Shown here: positions 1-6,820 of the stretch, piece by piece
How positions within the stretch are numbered: position 1 is the stretch's first letter
How the letters are laid out: the number at the start of each line of letters is the position of its first letter
DNA from: a virus
IMG/VR virus record: IMGVR_UViG_3300001533_002507
Span: 1-28,498 of that record
DNA length: 28,498 nt
Reading direction: 5' to 3' (one strand)
Notes under the pieces: generated by a model
Told to the model about the DNA's origin: nothing
The model's input: only the letters and a program-made list of their open reading frames with translations
The model's database searches: none
Translations under genes and position numbers: made by a program

Positions 1-144
1 ACCGAACCCCCTGAGGCCGGCCAAGCCTACCGTATACTTGAACTCATCGATGTAGCCGTACCACACATTGTCGATGCCGTAAATTCCTGACGGCCCAATG
101 ATGCGTTCTTTAACCTTGAGAAGTGGAGAGATAATAGTTGACAT
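1..144 (-). CDS. N-terminal part of an unknown protein, cut by the window edge
   Basis: The reading frame opens with ATG at 144 and runs off the left edge, giving 48 residues beginning MSTIISPLLKVKERIIGPSG. It lies 14 nt after the 123-residue gene upstream, so it is probably in the same transcript. The short piece contains YGIDNVWYGYIDEF, which does not match a family I can name. The neighbouring structural genes suggest a virion protein, but that is only inferred from context. Confidence 0.6.
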   Translation of the reverse strand, partial: MSTIISPLLKVKERIIGPSGIYGIDNVWYGYIDEFKYTVGLAGLRGFG

Positions 145-158
145 GGTTAATTCTGTGT

Positions 159-530
159 TCAAATCCACGCCTCATTGACATCGGGCGTAGTCGGGTCGTC
201 GGCGATATACCTGCCCTGGTCGTCGCGGGCACGAATAGGAGAGTGTGATGTTTCGTAGAAAGGATATGGAAAAGAGGTTACGGGGTTGGGTAGCTCGGTG
301 TAACTTATCCTCACCAGGATACTATTAGACTCCTCCCAATCATCGAGAAGAGAAGACTCCTCCGTATACGCTCCCCAGTAATCATACCCTGTGTGATTGT
401 TGGCATCAGGGTCTTCGGTCCGCTCTAGGCAGACCGCAGCGATTAGAGGGTTTCCCTCCTCGTCAGAATCTGGGGGTTGAACGGCAGGACCGAGGTGTTC
501 TGGCAACGCCTTGTAGTACCTAATTTCCAT
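159..530 (-). CDS. Hypothetical protein, 123 aa, probably virion-associated
   Basis: The gene starts at ATG 530, exactly 33 nt after the first base of a GTTGAAAG motif (556-563), the spacing seen before other genes here. No Shine-Dalgarno sequence precedes the ATG. The product is acidic and rich in Asp, Glu, Pro and Tyr, with no membrane segment or signal peptide. I do not recognise the family. It is followed 14 nt later by the gene cut at the window edge. Its place beside tail and capsid genes suggests a small structural or assembly protein, but nothing in the sequence proves this. Confidence 0.6.
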   Translation of the reverse strand: MEIRYYKALPEHLGPAVQPPDSDEEGNPLIAAVCLERTEDPDANNHTGYDYWGAYTEESSLLDDWEESNSILVRISYTELPNPVTSFPYPFYETSHSPIRARDDQGRYIADDPTTPDVNEAWI

Positions 531-555
531 GACAGTTAAAGTTTCTACTGTCTAG

Positions 556-563
556 CTTTCAAC
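556..563 (-). promoter_or_regulatory. GTTGAAAG-type motif before the 123-aa gene
   Basis: On the minus strand this reads GTTGAAAGCTAGACAG. Its first G is 33 nt before ATG 530. It overlaps the TGA stop of the preceding gene. It is one of 13 copies of the phage-wide motif. Confidence 0.6.
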
Positions 564-825
564 AGAAACTACCAGATCTGATCGTAGATGTCACAGGCCC
601 GACACCGAAGGGTACGGTTCCAGGTACTCCTATACTATAACTTCCCTGAACCCTAATAGATTCGGCTTCAGCGAGACCTTTAAGTAGGGTGTTTAGGTTA
701 AATACTGCGCCGTTTAGGGATATAGAGACAGTACTCGATGTACTATCGTAACTAAGGCCAGTTGTCCCCGATAACTTACCCCCCCGAAGAGTCCGTAGAC
801 TCTTCGAGTAAATTACTGGATACAT
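559..825 (-). CDS. 3' part of a frame-split structural protein (88 aa as read)
   Basis: The frame can start at ATG 825, but the first 16 residues read poorly. The part after the G run at 779-785 (KLSGTTGLSYDSTSS...) reads like an ordinary phage structural or fibre protein rich in Ser, Thr and Gly. The frame ending at 776 stops just after the same G run with ...ESTDSSGG. The simplest reading is that the two frames are one gene, joined by a +1 (or -2) shift at the G7 homopolymer. The cause could be programmed slippage, a real mutation or a homopolymer sequencing error. The product contains no recognised catalytic motif. Confidence 0.5.
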   Translation of the reverse strand: MYPVIYSKSLRTLRGGKLSGTTGLSYDSTSSTVSISLNGAVFNLNTLLKGLAEAESIRVQGSYSIGVPGTVPFGVGPVTSTIRSGSFC

Positions 826-1000
826 CGGAAGATGTGAGGTACTCCTCAGTCTGCGTCCACTGCTGCCAACCCCAGATTTCTTCGTTACAGGGTGTATGGG
901 GCTCTTGAGACACTGAATCAGCAGCGCGAGCGCGGAGATTTCGTGACGGCCCCGGGTTTACCCTGTTGCTGCGCAACAGGTATTCGGGTTGCCTGAGCAT
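776..1000 (-). CDS. 5' part of the frame-split structural protein (74 aa from ATG 1000)
   Basis: The frame reads MLRQPEYLLRSNRVNPGPSR and ends ...ESTDSSGG at a G7 run, overlapping the downstream frame by 50 nt. It stays open upstream of ATG 1000 to about 1108, through GITGLGETQASALTRQ, which also looks like coding sequence, and through the C16 tract at 1064-1079. There is no ATG, GTG or TTG in that upstream part. The true start may have been where the C16 tract now lies, since the upstream GTTGAAAG motif (1106-1113) predicts a start near 1080. I cannot assign a family; a virion protein is likely from context. Confidence 0.45.
   Translation of the reverse strand: MLRQPEYLLRSNRVNPGPSRNLRARAADSVSQEPHTPCNEEIWGWQQWTQTEEYLTSSDVSSNLLEESTDSSGG
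962..980. repeat. Perfect 8-bp inverted repeat with 3-nt loop
   Basis: CCTGTTGC-TGC-GCAACAGG is a perfect hairpin inside the 74-residue frame. It is not followed by a T run on either strand, so it is not a typical terminator. Its role is unknown. Confidence 0.5.
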
Positions 1001-1063
1001 CTGTCGCGTAAGCGCACTAGCTTGAGTTTCACCGAGACCGGTAATCCCACACTCGCCGCGCCG

Positions 1064-1079
1064 CCCCCCCCCCCCCCCC
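1064..1079. repeat. Run of 16 C (16 G on the minus strand)
   Basis: This homopolymer is much longer than any other in the window. It sits in a GC-rich pocket (CGCCGCG before, GGCGCC after) at the point where the upstream motif predicts the start of the minus-strand gene. Such a run could be a length-variable tract, or an assembly or sequencing artefact. Confidence 0.8.
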
Positions 1080-1105
1080 GGCGCCTCCGCGTTTTCTTTA
1101 CCCTG

Positions 1106-1113
1106 CTTTCAAC
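1106..1113 (-). promoter_or_regulatory. GTTGAAAG-type motif, divergent copy
   Basis: The minus strand reads GCGTTGAAAGCAGGG. It faces left, back to back with the plus-strand copy at 1132. A spacing of 33-35 nt predicts a start near 1080-1078, which is the edge of the C16 tract. Confidence 0.55.
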
Positions 1114-1131
1114 GCAAAATGGCAAAAAACC

Positions 1132-1139
1132 GTTGAAAG
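1132..1139 (+). promoter_or_regulatory. GTTGAAAG-type motif before the tail chaperone gene
   Basis: CCGTTGAAAGTTAATAG has its first G 35 nt before ATG 1167. A TATAAC lies at 1157-1162, 18 nt after TTGAAA, so a -35/-10 reading is possible here and would place the transcript start almost at the ATG. No Shine-Dalgarno sequence is present. Confidence 0.6.
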
Positions 1140-1166
1140 TTAATAGTACGTGATTGTATAACCAGT

Positions 1167-1535
1167 ATGCCACTAACATCTAAATCGACTAGAGAGCTGG
1201 AGTCTCTGGCCAAAAACTCCCCCGATGAATTCGACTTCGGAGATCCGGAGATCGTCACTGTAGAGATTTACCCTGGTAAATTTCTCTCCCTCAAAGAACC
1301 AAGTGCCGACGAGCTGATCGCGATTGAAGAGATCTCCTCTGACGAATCGCTCGATGATATCGAAGCGACGCTCAAGATCATTTGTATCTTACACAGTCCC
1401 GACAGCGGTGGTCGTAAACTCACCTTAAAGGATGCCAAGAGGCTCAGGGGCAAGCAGATCAAGAAACTAGGGGAGGCTATGGGTCCTCTGCTTAAGGGGG
1501 GGGATGAAACCTCTGATATGAAAAGTAACGACTAA
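1167..1535 (+). CDS. Probable tail assembly chaperone, upstream (non-shifted) product
   Basis: This 122-residue acidic protein has the build of phage tail assembly chaperones: an N-terminal strand region (VTVEIYPGKFLSLKEPSADE) and a helical C-terminal half with LTLKDAKRLRGKQIKKL. It resembles the Mu gp41-like group. It starts at ATG 1167 behind a GTTGAAAG motif. A second frame, open just before this stop codon, continues into the next gene without its own good start. That is the usual arrangement of chaperone pairs made by ribosomal frameshifting. Such proteins coat the tape measure protein during tail assembly. The family call rests on composition, size and context, not on a conserved catalytic motif. 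Confidence 0.6.
   Translation: MPLTSKSTRELESLAKNSPDEFDFGDPEIVTVEIYPGKFLSLKEPSADELIAIEEISSDESLDDIEATLKIICILHSPDSGGRKLTLKDAKRLRGKQIKKLGEAMGPLLKGGDETSDMKSND
1521..1535 (+). promoter_or_regulatory. Candidate +1 ribosomal frameshift window
   Basis: The zero frame reads ATG AAA AGT AAC GAC TAA. The frame used downstream is closed by TGA at 1519-1521 and open from 1522, so a switch can occur only within these 15 nt. At AAA-A (1521-1524), a P-site Lys tRNA can slip forward one base and re-pair perfectly. The read-through product would continue VTTKRNSDYTISCYDSSGRC. Confidence 0.45.
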
Positions 1536-1584
1536 GAGAAATTCTGACTACACCATATCGTGCTACGATTCCTCCGGCCGTTGC

Positions 1585-1959
1585 GTGTCATTTCGCGATA
1601 TGAAAGGCGGCGACCTTGAGTATTTTGACATGATATTTACAGAAGACGAGGAGGAAGTTATCTCTGGTCAACAGGTCACCGAGATACTCTCTTACCTCTG
1701 TACTAATGAGTCTGTCAATTTCTCTCGTTTCCTTCCTCGGTCTATAAAATCTCTTTATTCCGAGGTCAGAGAACACATACTGTGTAACTATATGTCGAAG
1801 GAAATTTGGCTACGTCAGTGCTACTCAGTGCAGAACGGGTCCTTTGAGAATTTAATAGCCATGGAGTCAGTACCGATGTCAAAGTTTGTCGTTTTATGCA
1901 AGATACACAAAGATGCAATGGACCAGATAGGGAACAGTGATGCCGGAACCACACCTTAA
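1585..1959 (+). CDS. Tail assembly chaperone extension, probably made by frameshift
   Basis: Read alone, the frame would start at GTG 1585 with no ribosome binding site. The frame is already open from 1522, and the residues before the GTG (NSDYTISCYDSSGRC) read like protein, so the product is probably a fusion to the preceding chaperone through a +1 or -2 shift. The C-terminal half contains LCNYMSKEIWLRQCYSVQNG and MSKFVVLCKIHKDAMD. It is helical, with several Cys residues. It ends overlapping the next gene by about 20 nt. This fits the long form of a tail chaperone, analogous in layout to lambda gpGT. Function is inferred from gene position and frame relation. Confidence 0.55.
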   Translation: MSFRDMKGGDLEYFDMIFTEDEEEVISGQQVTEILSYLCTNESVNFSRFLPRSIKSLYSEVREHILCNYMSKEIWLRQCYSVQNGSFENLIAMESVPMSKFVVLCKIHKDAMDQIGNSDAGTTP

Positions 1960-2218
1960 ACACTTCAGCAATGAGATCGATACTCGCGATGTATTAAAAT
2001 ACATGGTAGTTTTGTATGAAATTTCCCTGAACCGGGACCATGAGGAGTTGAAAAGATTTGTAAAGCTTATCTCCCATGTCATCGATCCGGAAGATTTTAA
2101 TAAACTCCTGCGTAGGACTATAAGAATGATGGGAAATTCGAAGTGTGGCAGAGATCTGTGCTCGGATTGGATCATGACGAGATTGTATGATCAGTACACT
2201 TCGGCGGGTGCCGTGTAA
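1940..2218 (+). CDS. Hypothetical helical protein in the tail cluster, 92 aa
   Basis: The start is ATG 1940, with GTG 1937 directly before it as an alternative. The gene overlaps the end of the chaperone extension, suggesting coupled translation. The product begins MPEPHLKHFSNEIDTRDVLK and is predicted mostly helical, with basic patches (RFVKLISHVIDPEDFNKLLRRTIR). I do not recognise a family. Its position between tail chaperones and tail sheath suggests a tail assembly factor or small structural protein. Confidence 0.6.
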   Translation: MPEPHLKHFSNEIDTRDVLKYMVVLYEISLNRDHEELKRFVKLISHVIDPEDFNKLLRRTIRMMGNSKCGRDLCSDWIMTRLYDQYTSAGAV

Positions 2219-2234
2219 ATTCTAATATTTTCTA

Positions 2235-2242
2235 GTTGAAAG
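2235..2242 (+). promoter_or_regulatory. GTTGAAAG-type motif before the tail sheath gene
   Basis: TAGTTGAAAGCTTATTG lies 44 nt before the TTG start at 2279, a longer spacing than most copies. Here a GGAG ribosome binding site is present 8 nt before the start. Confidence 0.55.
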
Positions 2243-2278
2243 CTTATTGAAAGGACTATCGCATATGGAGAGTTTTCC

Positions 2279-5089
2279 TTGGCTACTTCCATCACAACTA
2301 ATGTGAGTTCACTGAATCGTCCCGGGGTTTTTATTTCCCAAGCCGCGACGGGTGGACTTCCACAGCCTCTTGCTAGTCACGCTGTAGGATATTTGTTCGG
2401 TACTACGCCGGCCGACGAATACTATGGTAGTGATAGTGACAGGGTTTATTCAGAATTTTTACCATACACACCGACTCAGGTCGCATCGGCCGATGATTTT
2501 CTTCGCAAGATCGGCGGCTCGGCCCCTAACACCAGTGTCGGTGCGTTGACAACTTACGATTCGGTAAAAGGGTTTTTCGATAACGTAGGTGTAAATGGCA
2601 TTCTATATTTTACCCGTGTAACTCCGACTCCCGAGACCGTCATCGATATTAGCGCAAGCTCTGCGGGAGCGGGATATAATGCGTTCGCTATTAAGGTTAA
2701 CGGTCGTTACTTCGGTACCCCTATCAACGTACCCGATGCAGACGGTGATGAGATTAAGGTTATTACTACTACGGGAATCGATCAGCTCGATAATGCCCGC
2801 GACCTCTTTAACTATCTCTCCTCTGCCGACTCTGACGGCTTCTCTGACTTCTACGCCGTAGAACAAACAGCGACCGAGGCGACGCAGGGTAAGTTCCGCA
2901 TCTTTTCGCGTGACAATAGCTACCTCCCTCAGGTCGATCGGTTTGTCGCGTATAACTTCAGCGACACCGGATATGCATCTCCTGTGGATATCAATACTGC
3001 CGGTGTAGTACGGCTTTACACCTCGGTAAAAGATATCAGCTTCCGCTGCAACAGTAGGGAGATTGCTACTGGCGAGCCTATTCTCTACGTCGATGGCTCG
3101 GCTGTCAGCCTGTTCATCGCCGCTGCTAATGCCGCGTCAGCGGGTACCTATGACCCGGACACTGACCAGTCAGATATTCTGAAGGCTTATCTAGATTCCA
3201 AGTCCATCACCTATGTGGATGACAAGCTTGTGGCTGTCTCGAAAGATTATAGCTCCGGCGTAGGTGCTGGCGACAAGTGGGCAGATTCCGACGCGGCGTA
3301 TTGGCGTTACGATTTGGGGACTACTTCGTTTGTTAAAGAGTCCAACGTCCCCACGGGAACCATCAGCGCTGACGGCCTTACTAGAACCGGCTATGTCCCC
3401 GACTCGGTCCAGGTATTTTACGTCTCCGTTGCGGGTGAGAATCGTGCCATCATAGTCAATGGCGCGACGCCTGACGAGTTGACAAATAGCCTACGGGACG
3501 AACTGATCTCGATCCTCGCTGAAAAAGAACTTGATAAATACTACACGGTAGAGTCGGCCACTGTCGATGCTAACTACAGCGGAACTAACTACGCGCCGAA
3601 TAACGGCTATGTTGTAAGCAACGTCCTCAGCGAAGCAGGAACACCGTTTATCCGTTCTGACCTCGAAGACATCGATCTCACTGGCACGTTGGCAATCAGT
3701 GCAGGTGCGGTGACCGGTACGAGCACGTTGTTCACACAAGAGCTCGGTGTTGGATATAAATTCGTAGCCAACGGAACCCGATTCACTGTTACCGCCATTG
3801 CCGATGATACCAGCGCTACGGTAACTCCGGCAGATGTGACTGTCGCTGCAGGGACTTCAGCTAAGCTGGAAAAATCCCTGGCCAATGGCTTCTCATCCTT
3901 CGACTATGTCCTGCGGATCCGCATCACTGCGAAGAACGGCCTAGTAAGTCCCGTGCTGCCCGGTACTAATCGCCAGGGTCTTATCGACAGCAACGTGGTC
4001 AAGCTGACCTCCGAGTCTGAAGACATTGCTTATGAATCCTACAAGCTTACTTCCCCTGCTCGGGCCCAAGACTTTGTCTATGCCATCGAGAAAGGAATGG
4101 GAGATGAATACTACGCTCCTGGCTTCCTAATGGCGCCAGAAGCTTATGCGACCCTGACCTACTCTGCCAGTTCCGACCTGGCCTCCCGTAGCGAAGCGGT
4201 AGCTGAGAGACTTAAGGTGACTCAGACCCTAGTCGCTGCGGCCGAAGGCCGGTTCGGTACGACTGAAGGGATTACTAACACCCAGCACGTCGCCCTGATC
4301 GATTGTGGCGGTGATGTGGAAAACCTCTCCCAAGCTCAGGACGAACTGAACACTATTAAGCAGACTGTTGGTTCGTTCTACGGCCACGCTTCCTTCTACG
4401 CACCGTATGTGAAGAATCTGGACGATCGTTTCGTCCCTCCCAGCTCATTTGTCGCTGGCACTGCCTGCGGTCGCTACATTAATGAGGGATTCCAGCAGCC
4501 GCCCGCCGGATCGAGATATCCGCTACGCGGTGTGACGGGCCTGAAGTTCACCATTAGTGCGCAGCAGCAGGAAGTTACTTACGCTCTCGGCCTAAACCCG
4601 ATCAGATCGCTGCCCAACCGTGGCATTGTGGTCTGGGGTGCACGGACTCTGTCCAGCAGCCCGCTGTTCCGGTTTACGAATACCAGGGTGATCCTGAACG
4701 TCCTAATCGATATCATGAACCGTAGCTTCGACGACGTTCTGTTCGAATCTATTGACAGTAGTAATACTGTTTTCTCTAGAGTTAAGTCTATCGCTACTCA
4801 GGTCCTTAACCAGTTCTACCGTCAGGGCGCCCTATTCGGTAACCGTCCGGAACAGGCTTACCTCGTCGTATGTGATACATCCAACAACGATGCCGCTCTA
4901 CTCGAGCAGGGTACGGTGAGAATGGATGCCTACGTTGCCACTTCTCCAACCCTAGAGCGTCTGGCAGTAACTATTGTCCGCACTCCAGTTGGACAAGTAT
5001 CCCTGCTAAGTGATAGCTTTAGTAGGAATGAAGAAAGATTTACTTCGTTCCTTAATGCTACCAACCTTAACGTAAGGGAAACCCTCTGA
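2279..5089 (+). CDS. Tail sheath protein, large, with inserted domain
   Basis: This 936-residue protein forms the contractile outer sheath of the tail. The N-terminus has the sheath signature NRPGVFISQAATGG. The C-terminal part has NRGIVVWGARTLSSSPLFRF, then a region around FRQGALFGN-like text and LERLAVTIVRTPVGQVSLL, as expected for sheath proteins that bind neighbouring subunits. It is nearly twice the usual length of about 500 residues; the excess is in the middle. Residues about 467-531 (LTGTLAISAGAVTGTSTLF...) are a small beta module that also occurs in the decoration protein at 6821-7534. The start is TTG 2279, chosen because GGAG lies 8 nt upstream; an ATG at 2265 is in another frame. 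The protease gene follows 4 nt after the stop. Confidence 0.93.
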   Translation: MATSITTNVSSLNRPGVFISQAATGGLPQPLASHAVGYLFGTTPADEYYGSDSDRVYSEFLPYTPTQVASADDFLRKIGGSAPNTSVGALTTYDSVKGFFDNVGVNGILYFTRVTPTPETVIDISASSAGAGYNAFAIKVNGRYFGTPINVPDADGDEIKVITTTGIDQLDNARDLFNYLSSADSDGFSDFYAVEQTATEATQGKFRIFSRDNSYLPQVDRFVAYNFSDTGYASPVDINTAGVVRLYTSVKDISFRCNSREIATGEPILYVDGSAVSLFIAAANAASAGTYDPDTDQSDILKAYLDSKSITYVDDKLVAVSKDYSSGVGAGDKWADSDAAYWRYDLGTTSFVKESNVPTGTISADGLTRTGYVPDSVQVFYVSVAGENRAIIVNGATPDELTNSLRDELISILAEKELDKYYTVESATVDANYSGTNYAPNNGYVVSNVLSEAGTPFIRSDLEDIDLTGTLAISAGAVTGTSTLFTQELGVGYKFVANGTRFTVTAIADDTSATVTPADVTVAAGTSAKLEKSLANGFSSFDYVLRIRITAKNGLVSPVLPGTNRQGLIDSNVVKLTSESEDIAYESYKLTSPARAQDFVYAIEKGMGDEYYAPGFLMAPEAYATLTYSASSDLASRSEAVAERLKVTQTLVAAAEGRFGTTEGITNTQHVALIDCGGDVENLSQAQDELNTIKQTVGSFYGHASFYAPYVKNLDDRFVPPSSFVAGTACGRYINEGFQQPPAGSRYPLRGVTGLKFTISAQQQEVTYALGLNPIRSLPNRGIVVWGARTLSSSPLFRFTNTRVILNVLIDIMNRSFDDVLFESIDSSNTVFSRVKSIATQVLNQFYRQGALFGNRPEQAYLVVCDTSNNDAALLEQGTVRMDAYVATSPTLERLAVTIVRTPVGQVSLLSDSFSRNEERFTSFLNATNLNVRETL

Positions 5090-5093
5090 TTAA

Positions 5094-6695
5094 ATGGCCA
5101 GAAGACAGCGGTACAGCGAAGAAGTAGTCCTGAACGGTGATAAGCCGATCACTGAACAACAGCCCAAACGGACTGTTTACATCGAGCTATTTCGTTCAGG
5201 ACCACAGATCAGCTCTAGCGGACAGAAAATGGTGTTCGAAGAGGGCGATCTGGATCAGGTTGTATCTAGCTACAACCCAGACAGTCACGAAGCACCGCTG
5301 ATCATCGGCCACGATCAGGACGATGGTACCCCGGCCCTAGGCTGGGTACGAGAGGTGTGGCGGAAAGGTAAATCTCTCTGGGGTAAGGTAGAACTTACCC
5401 CGAAGGCAGAAAGACTGATCCGTGACGGTGTCTTTAAGAAAGTAAGTAGCTCTTTCTATCTCCCCGACGCGGATACTAATCCGTCGCCGGGACAATTAGC
5501 ACTTCGCCATCTCGGCCTTGTGTCAATCCCTGCGGTAAAAGGTCTCACGGCCTTTGCCGAAAACCCAACCGAAGGCTCGATTACAATAACTCCAACGGAG
5601 TCTTCTATTTCATTTCAAGAAACTTTACCTACTATGGCTAAAAGAAAAACCGAAGCCCCCGCTGAAGAAACTCAACAACAGGTTGTCGATCATGCCGACG
5701 GTCGGGGTATGACTATCAATGTCAACATTAATGGCATGAGGGCTACAGATGAAGAAGGAGAGCCGGTACAGGAGACCGGTTCGCCTGCTCCGTATGATAT
5801 GGAGTACGCGGATCAGATGGCTCCTGAGGCTCCGACACCGGGAATGGCTGACCCCAGCCTCATGCGCAATGAGCAGGAAGGGATGGCTTCACTCTCTATG
5901 GTTGAGGGTCCCGATGGCGAGGAGATGGGCGATGAGGACGCCGGTACCGCCCCTCCTGTAGACGAAGAAGGCGCTGGTCCTGACGGTATGGAAGGCGAAG
6001 GCGAAGCCGAGGAAGAGATGGCCCCTGCCGCCGAAGGCGAAGCCGAGGTCGAAGATATGTCCGGTGACGACGATGAGAAGGTAGCTTCAGAGCTGGCATC
6101 TCAGTACACCGAAGAGCAACTCATCATGGCTCTCTACCAGCTCGCACAGGGCTCACAGGAGATGGGTGAGGGCATGATGCCCGGCTACTCAGAGACATCT
6201 GACTCTGAGACCACCGACTTCTCGGAGACGCAGTCTCCGGACCCCCTCTCTATCAAAGTAGCTGAACTGGAAGAAGAATTGGCCGCACAGCGTCGGGCTA
6301 TGAGGCAAAAAGAAATCACTGATTTCTGCGAAGATCTGTACAGTGAAGGTAAGTTAACCGAACAGATCGTCCCCATCTCCGACCTTTCTCGGTTCATGGA
6401 GACTCTGAATCCCAAGAACAATGTGAACTTCAGCGAAGCTGGTAAAGCGACTCAGTTCGAGTTTATGAAGTCCATGCTGGAAAACCTTCCTGCGATGGTT
6501 AGCTTTAACGAAGTGGCTACCCCGGCTTCTGCACCGAGTAAAAAGGCTAAGGCCCCTCGTCCCAGCGCTGAAGGCTACGTCTACGATCAGCGTAATGCAG
6601 ACATCCACGCTAAGGCTGTGGAATACGCTGAGTCAGGCAAGGCGTCTGACTACATGTCTGCAATTAAACTCGTTTTAGAAGAACTTAGCGAGTGA
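5094..6695 (+). CDS. Prohead protease with C-terminal scaffold (Mu gpI-like)
   Basis: The first 150 residues resemble the Mu gpI protease family: GHDQDD at residues 72-77, VSSSFYLP around 117-124 and LRHLGLVSIPAVKGL around 137-151. Residues about 190-330 are very acidic, low-complexity sequence rich in Glu, Gly, Met and Pro. A coiled-coil segment (KVAELEEELAAQRRAMRQKE) and a helical C-terminus follow. This is the protease-scaffold layout: the C-terminal part guides capsid assembly and is later degraded by the N-terminal protease. The start is ATG 5094, 4 nt after the sheath stop. An in-frame ATG at 5634 may yield a separate scaffold. The catalytic residues cannot be fixed by eye; H73 and the Ser cluster near 118-120 are candidates. 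Confidence 0.85.
   Translation: MARRQRYSEEVVLNGDKPITEQQPKRTVYIELFRSGPQISSSGQKMVFEEGDLDQVVSSYNPDSHEAPLIIGHDQDDGTPALGWVREVWRKGKSLWGKVELTPKAERLIRDGVFKKVSSSFYLPDADTNPSPGQLALRHLGLVSIPAVKGLTAFAENPTEGSITITPTESSISFQETLPTMAKRKTEAPAEETQQQVVDHADGRGMTINVNINGMRATDEEGEPVQETGSPAPYDMEYADQMAPEAPTPGMADPSLMRNEQEGMASLSMVEGPDGEEMGDEDAGTAPPVDEEGAGPDGMEGEGEAEEEMAPAAEGEAEVEDMSGDDDEKVASELASQYTEEQLIMALYQLAQGSQEMGEGMMPGYSETSDSETTDFSETQSPDPLSIKVAELEEELAAQRRAMRQKEITDFCEDLYSEGKLTEQIVPISDLSRFMETLNPKNNVNFSEAGKATQFEFMKSMLENLPAMVSFNEVATPASAPSKKAKAPRPSAEGYVYDQRNADIHAKAVEYAESGKASDYMSAIKLVLEELSE
5634..6695 (+). CDS. Possible separate scaffold protein from an internal start
   Basis: Residue 181 of the protease-scaffold is Met, and the following sequence, MAKRKTEAPAEETQQQ, looks like a fresh N-terminus directly after the protease domain. 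In phage Mu the scaffold gpZ is the in-frame C-terminal part of gpI, so the same arrangement is likely. There is no strong Shine-Dalgarno sequence before ATG 5634, so this is inferred from layout and family precedent. Confidence 0.35.
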   Translation: MAKRKTEAPAEETQQQVVDHADGRGMTINVNINGMRATDEEGEPVQETGSPAPYDMEYADQMAPEAPTPGMADPSLMRNEQEGMASLSMVEGPDGEEMGDEDAGTAPPVDEEGAGPDGMEGEGEAEEEMAPAAEGEAEVEDMSGDDDEKVASELASQYTEEQLIMALYQLAQGSQEMGEGMMPGYSETSDSETTDFSETQSPDPLSIKVAELEEELAAQRRAMRQKEITDFCEDLYSEGKLTEQIVPISDLSRFMETLNPKNNVNFSEAGKATQFEFMKSMLENLPAMVSFNEVATPASAPSKKAKAPRPSAEGYVYDQRNADIHAKAVEYAESGKASDYMSAIKLVLEELSE

Positions 6696-6714
6696 AATAG
6701 TTCCTTGTAACAAC

Positions 6715-6753
6715 GGGGCGGCTTACCGCCCCGGCAGAAAGCCTAGCTTTCTG
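6715..6753 (+). terminator. Two tandem perfect hairpins between scaffold and capsid genes
   Basis: GGGGCGG-CTTA-CCGCCCC (6715-6732) is followed at once by CAGAAAGC-CTA-GCTTTCTG (6735-6753). Neither has a following T run, so strong rho-independent termination is doubtful. An RNA processing or stability element, or partial attenuation between scaffold and capsid, fits as well. Confidence 0.55.
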
Positions 6754-6820
6754 TTCTGGTTACATATAAAGGAAACGCTTCAACGGATCATTAACAACAA
6801 CCGATAATATAGGAGGCAAA

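Noticed and set aside
958-1179. Minus-strand 73-residue frame through the C16 run (MLVAYWLYNHVLL...)
   Set aside because: It starts upstream inside the divergent motif region and over the start of the plus-strand chaperone, has an RRRRGGGGGG artefact-like core, and conflicts with the more protein-like adjacent frame.
1496-1503. G8 run as the slippery site of the tail chaperone
   Set aside because: A -1 shift there meets TGA at 1505 and a +1/-2 shift meets TGA at 1519, so neither reaches the downstream gene.
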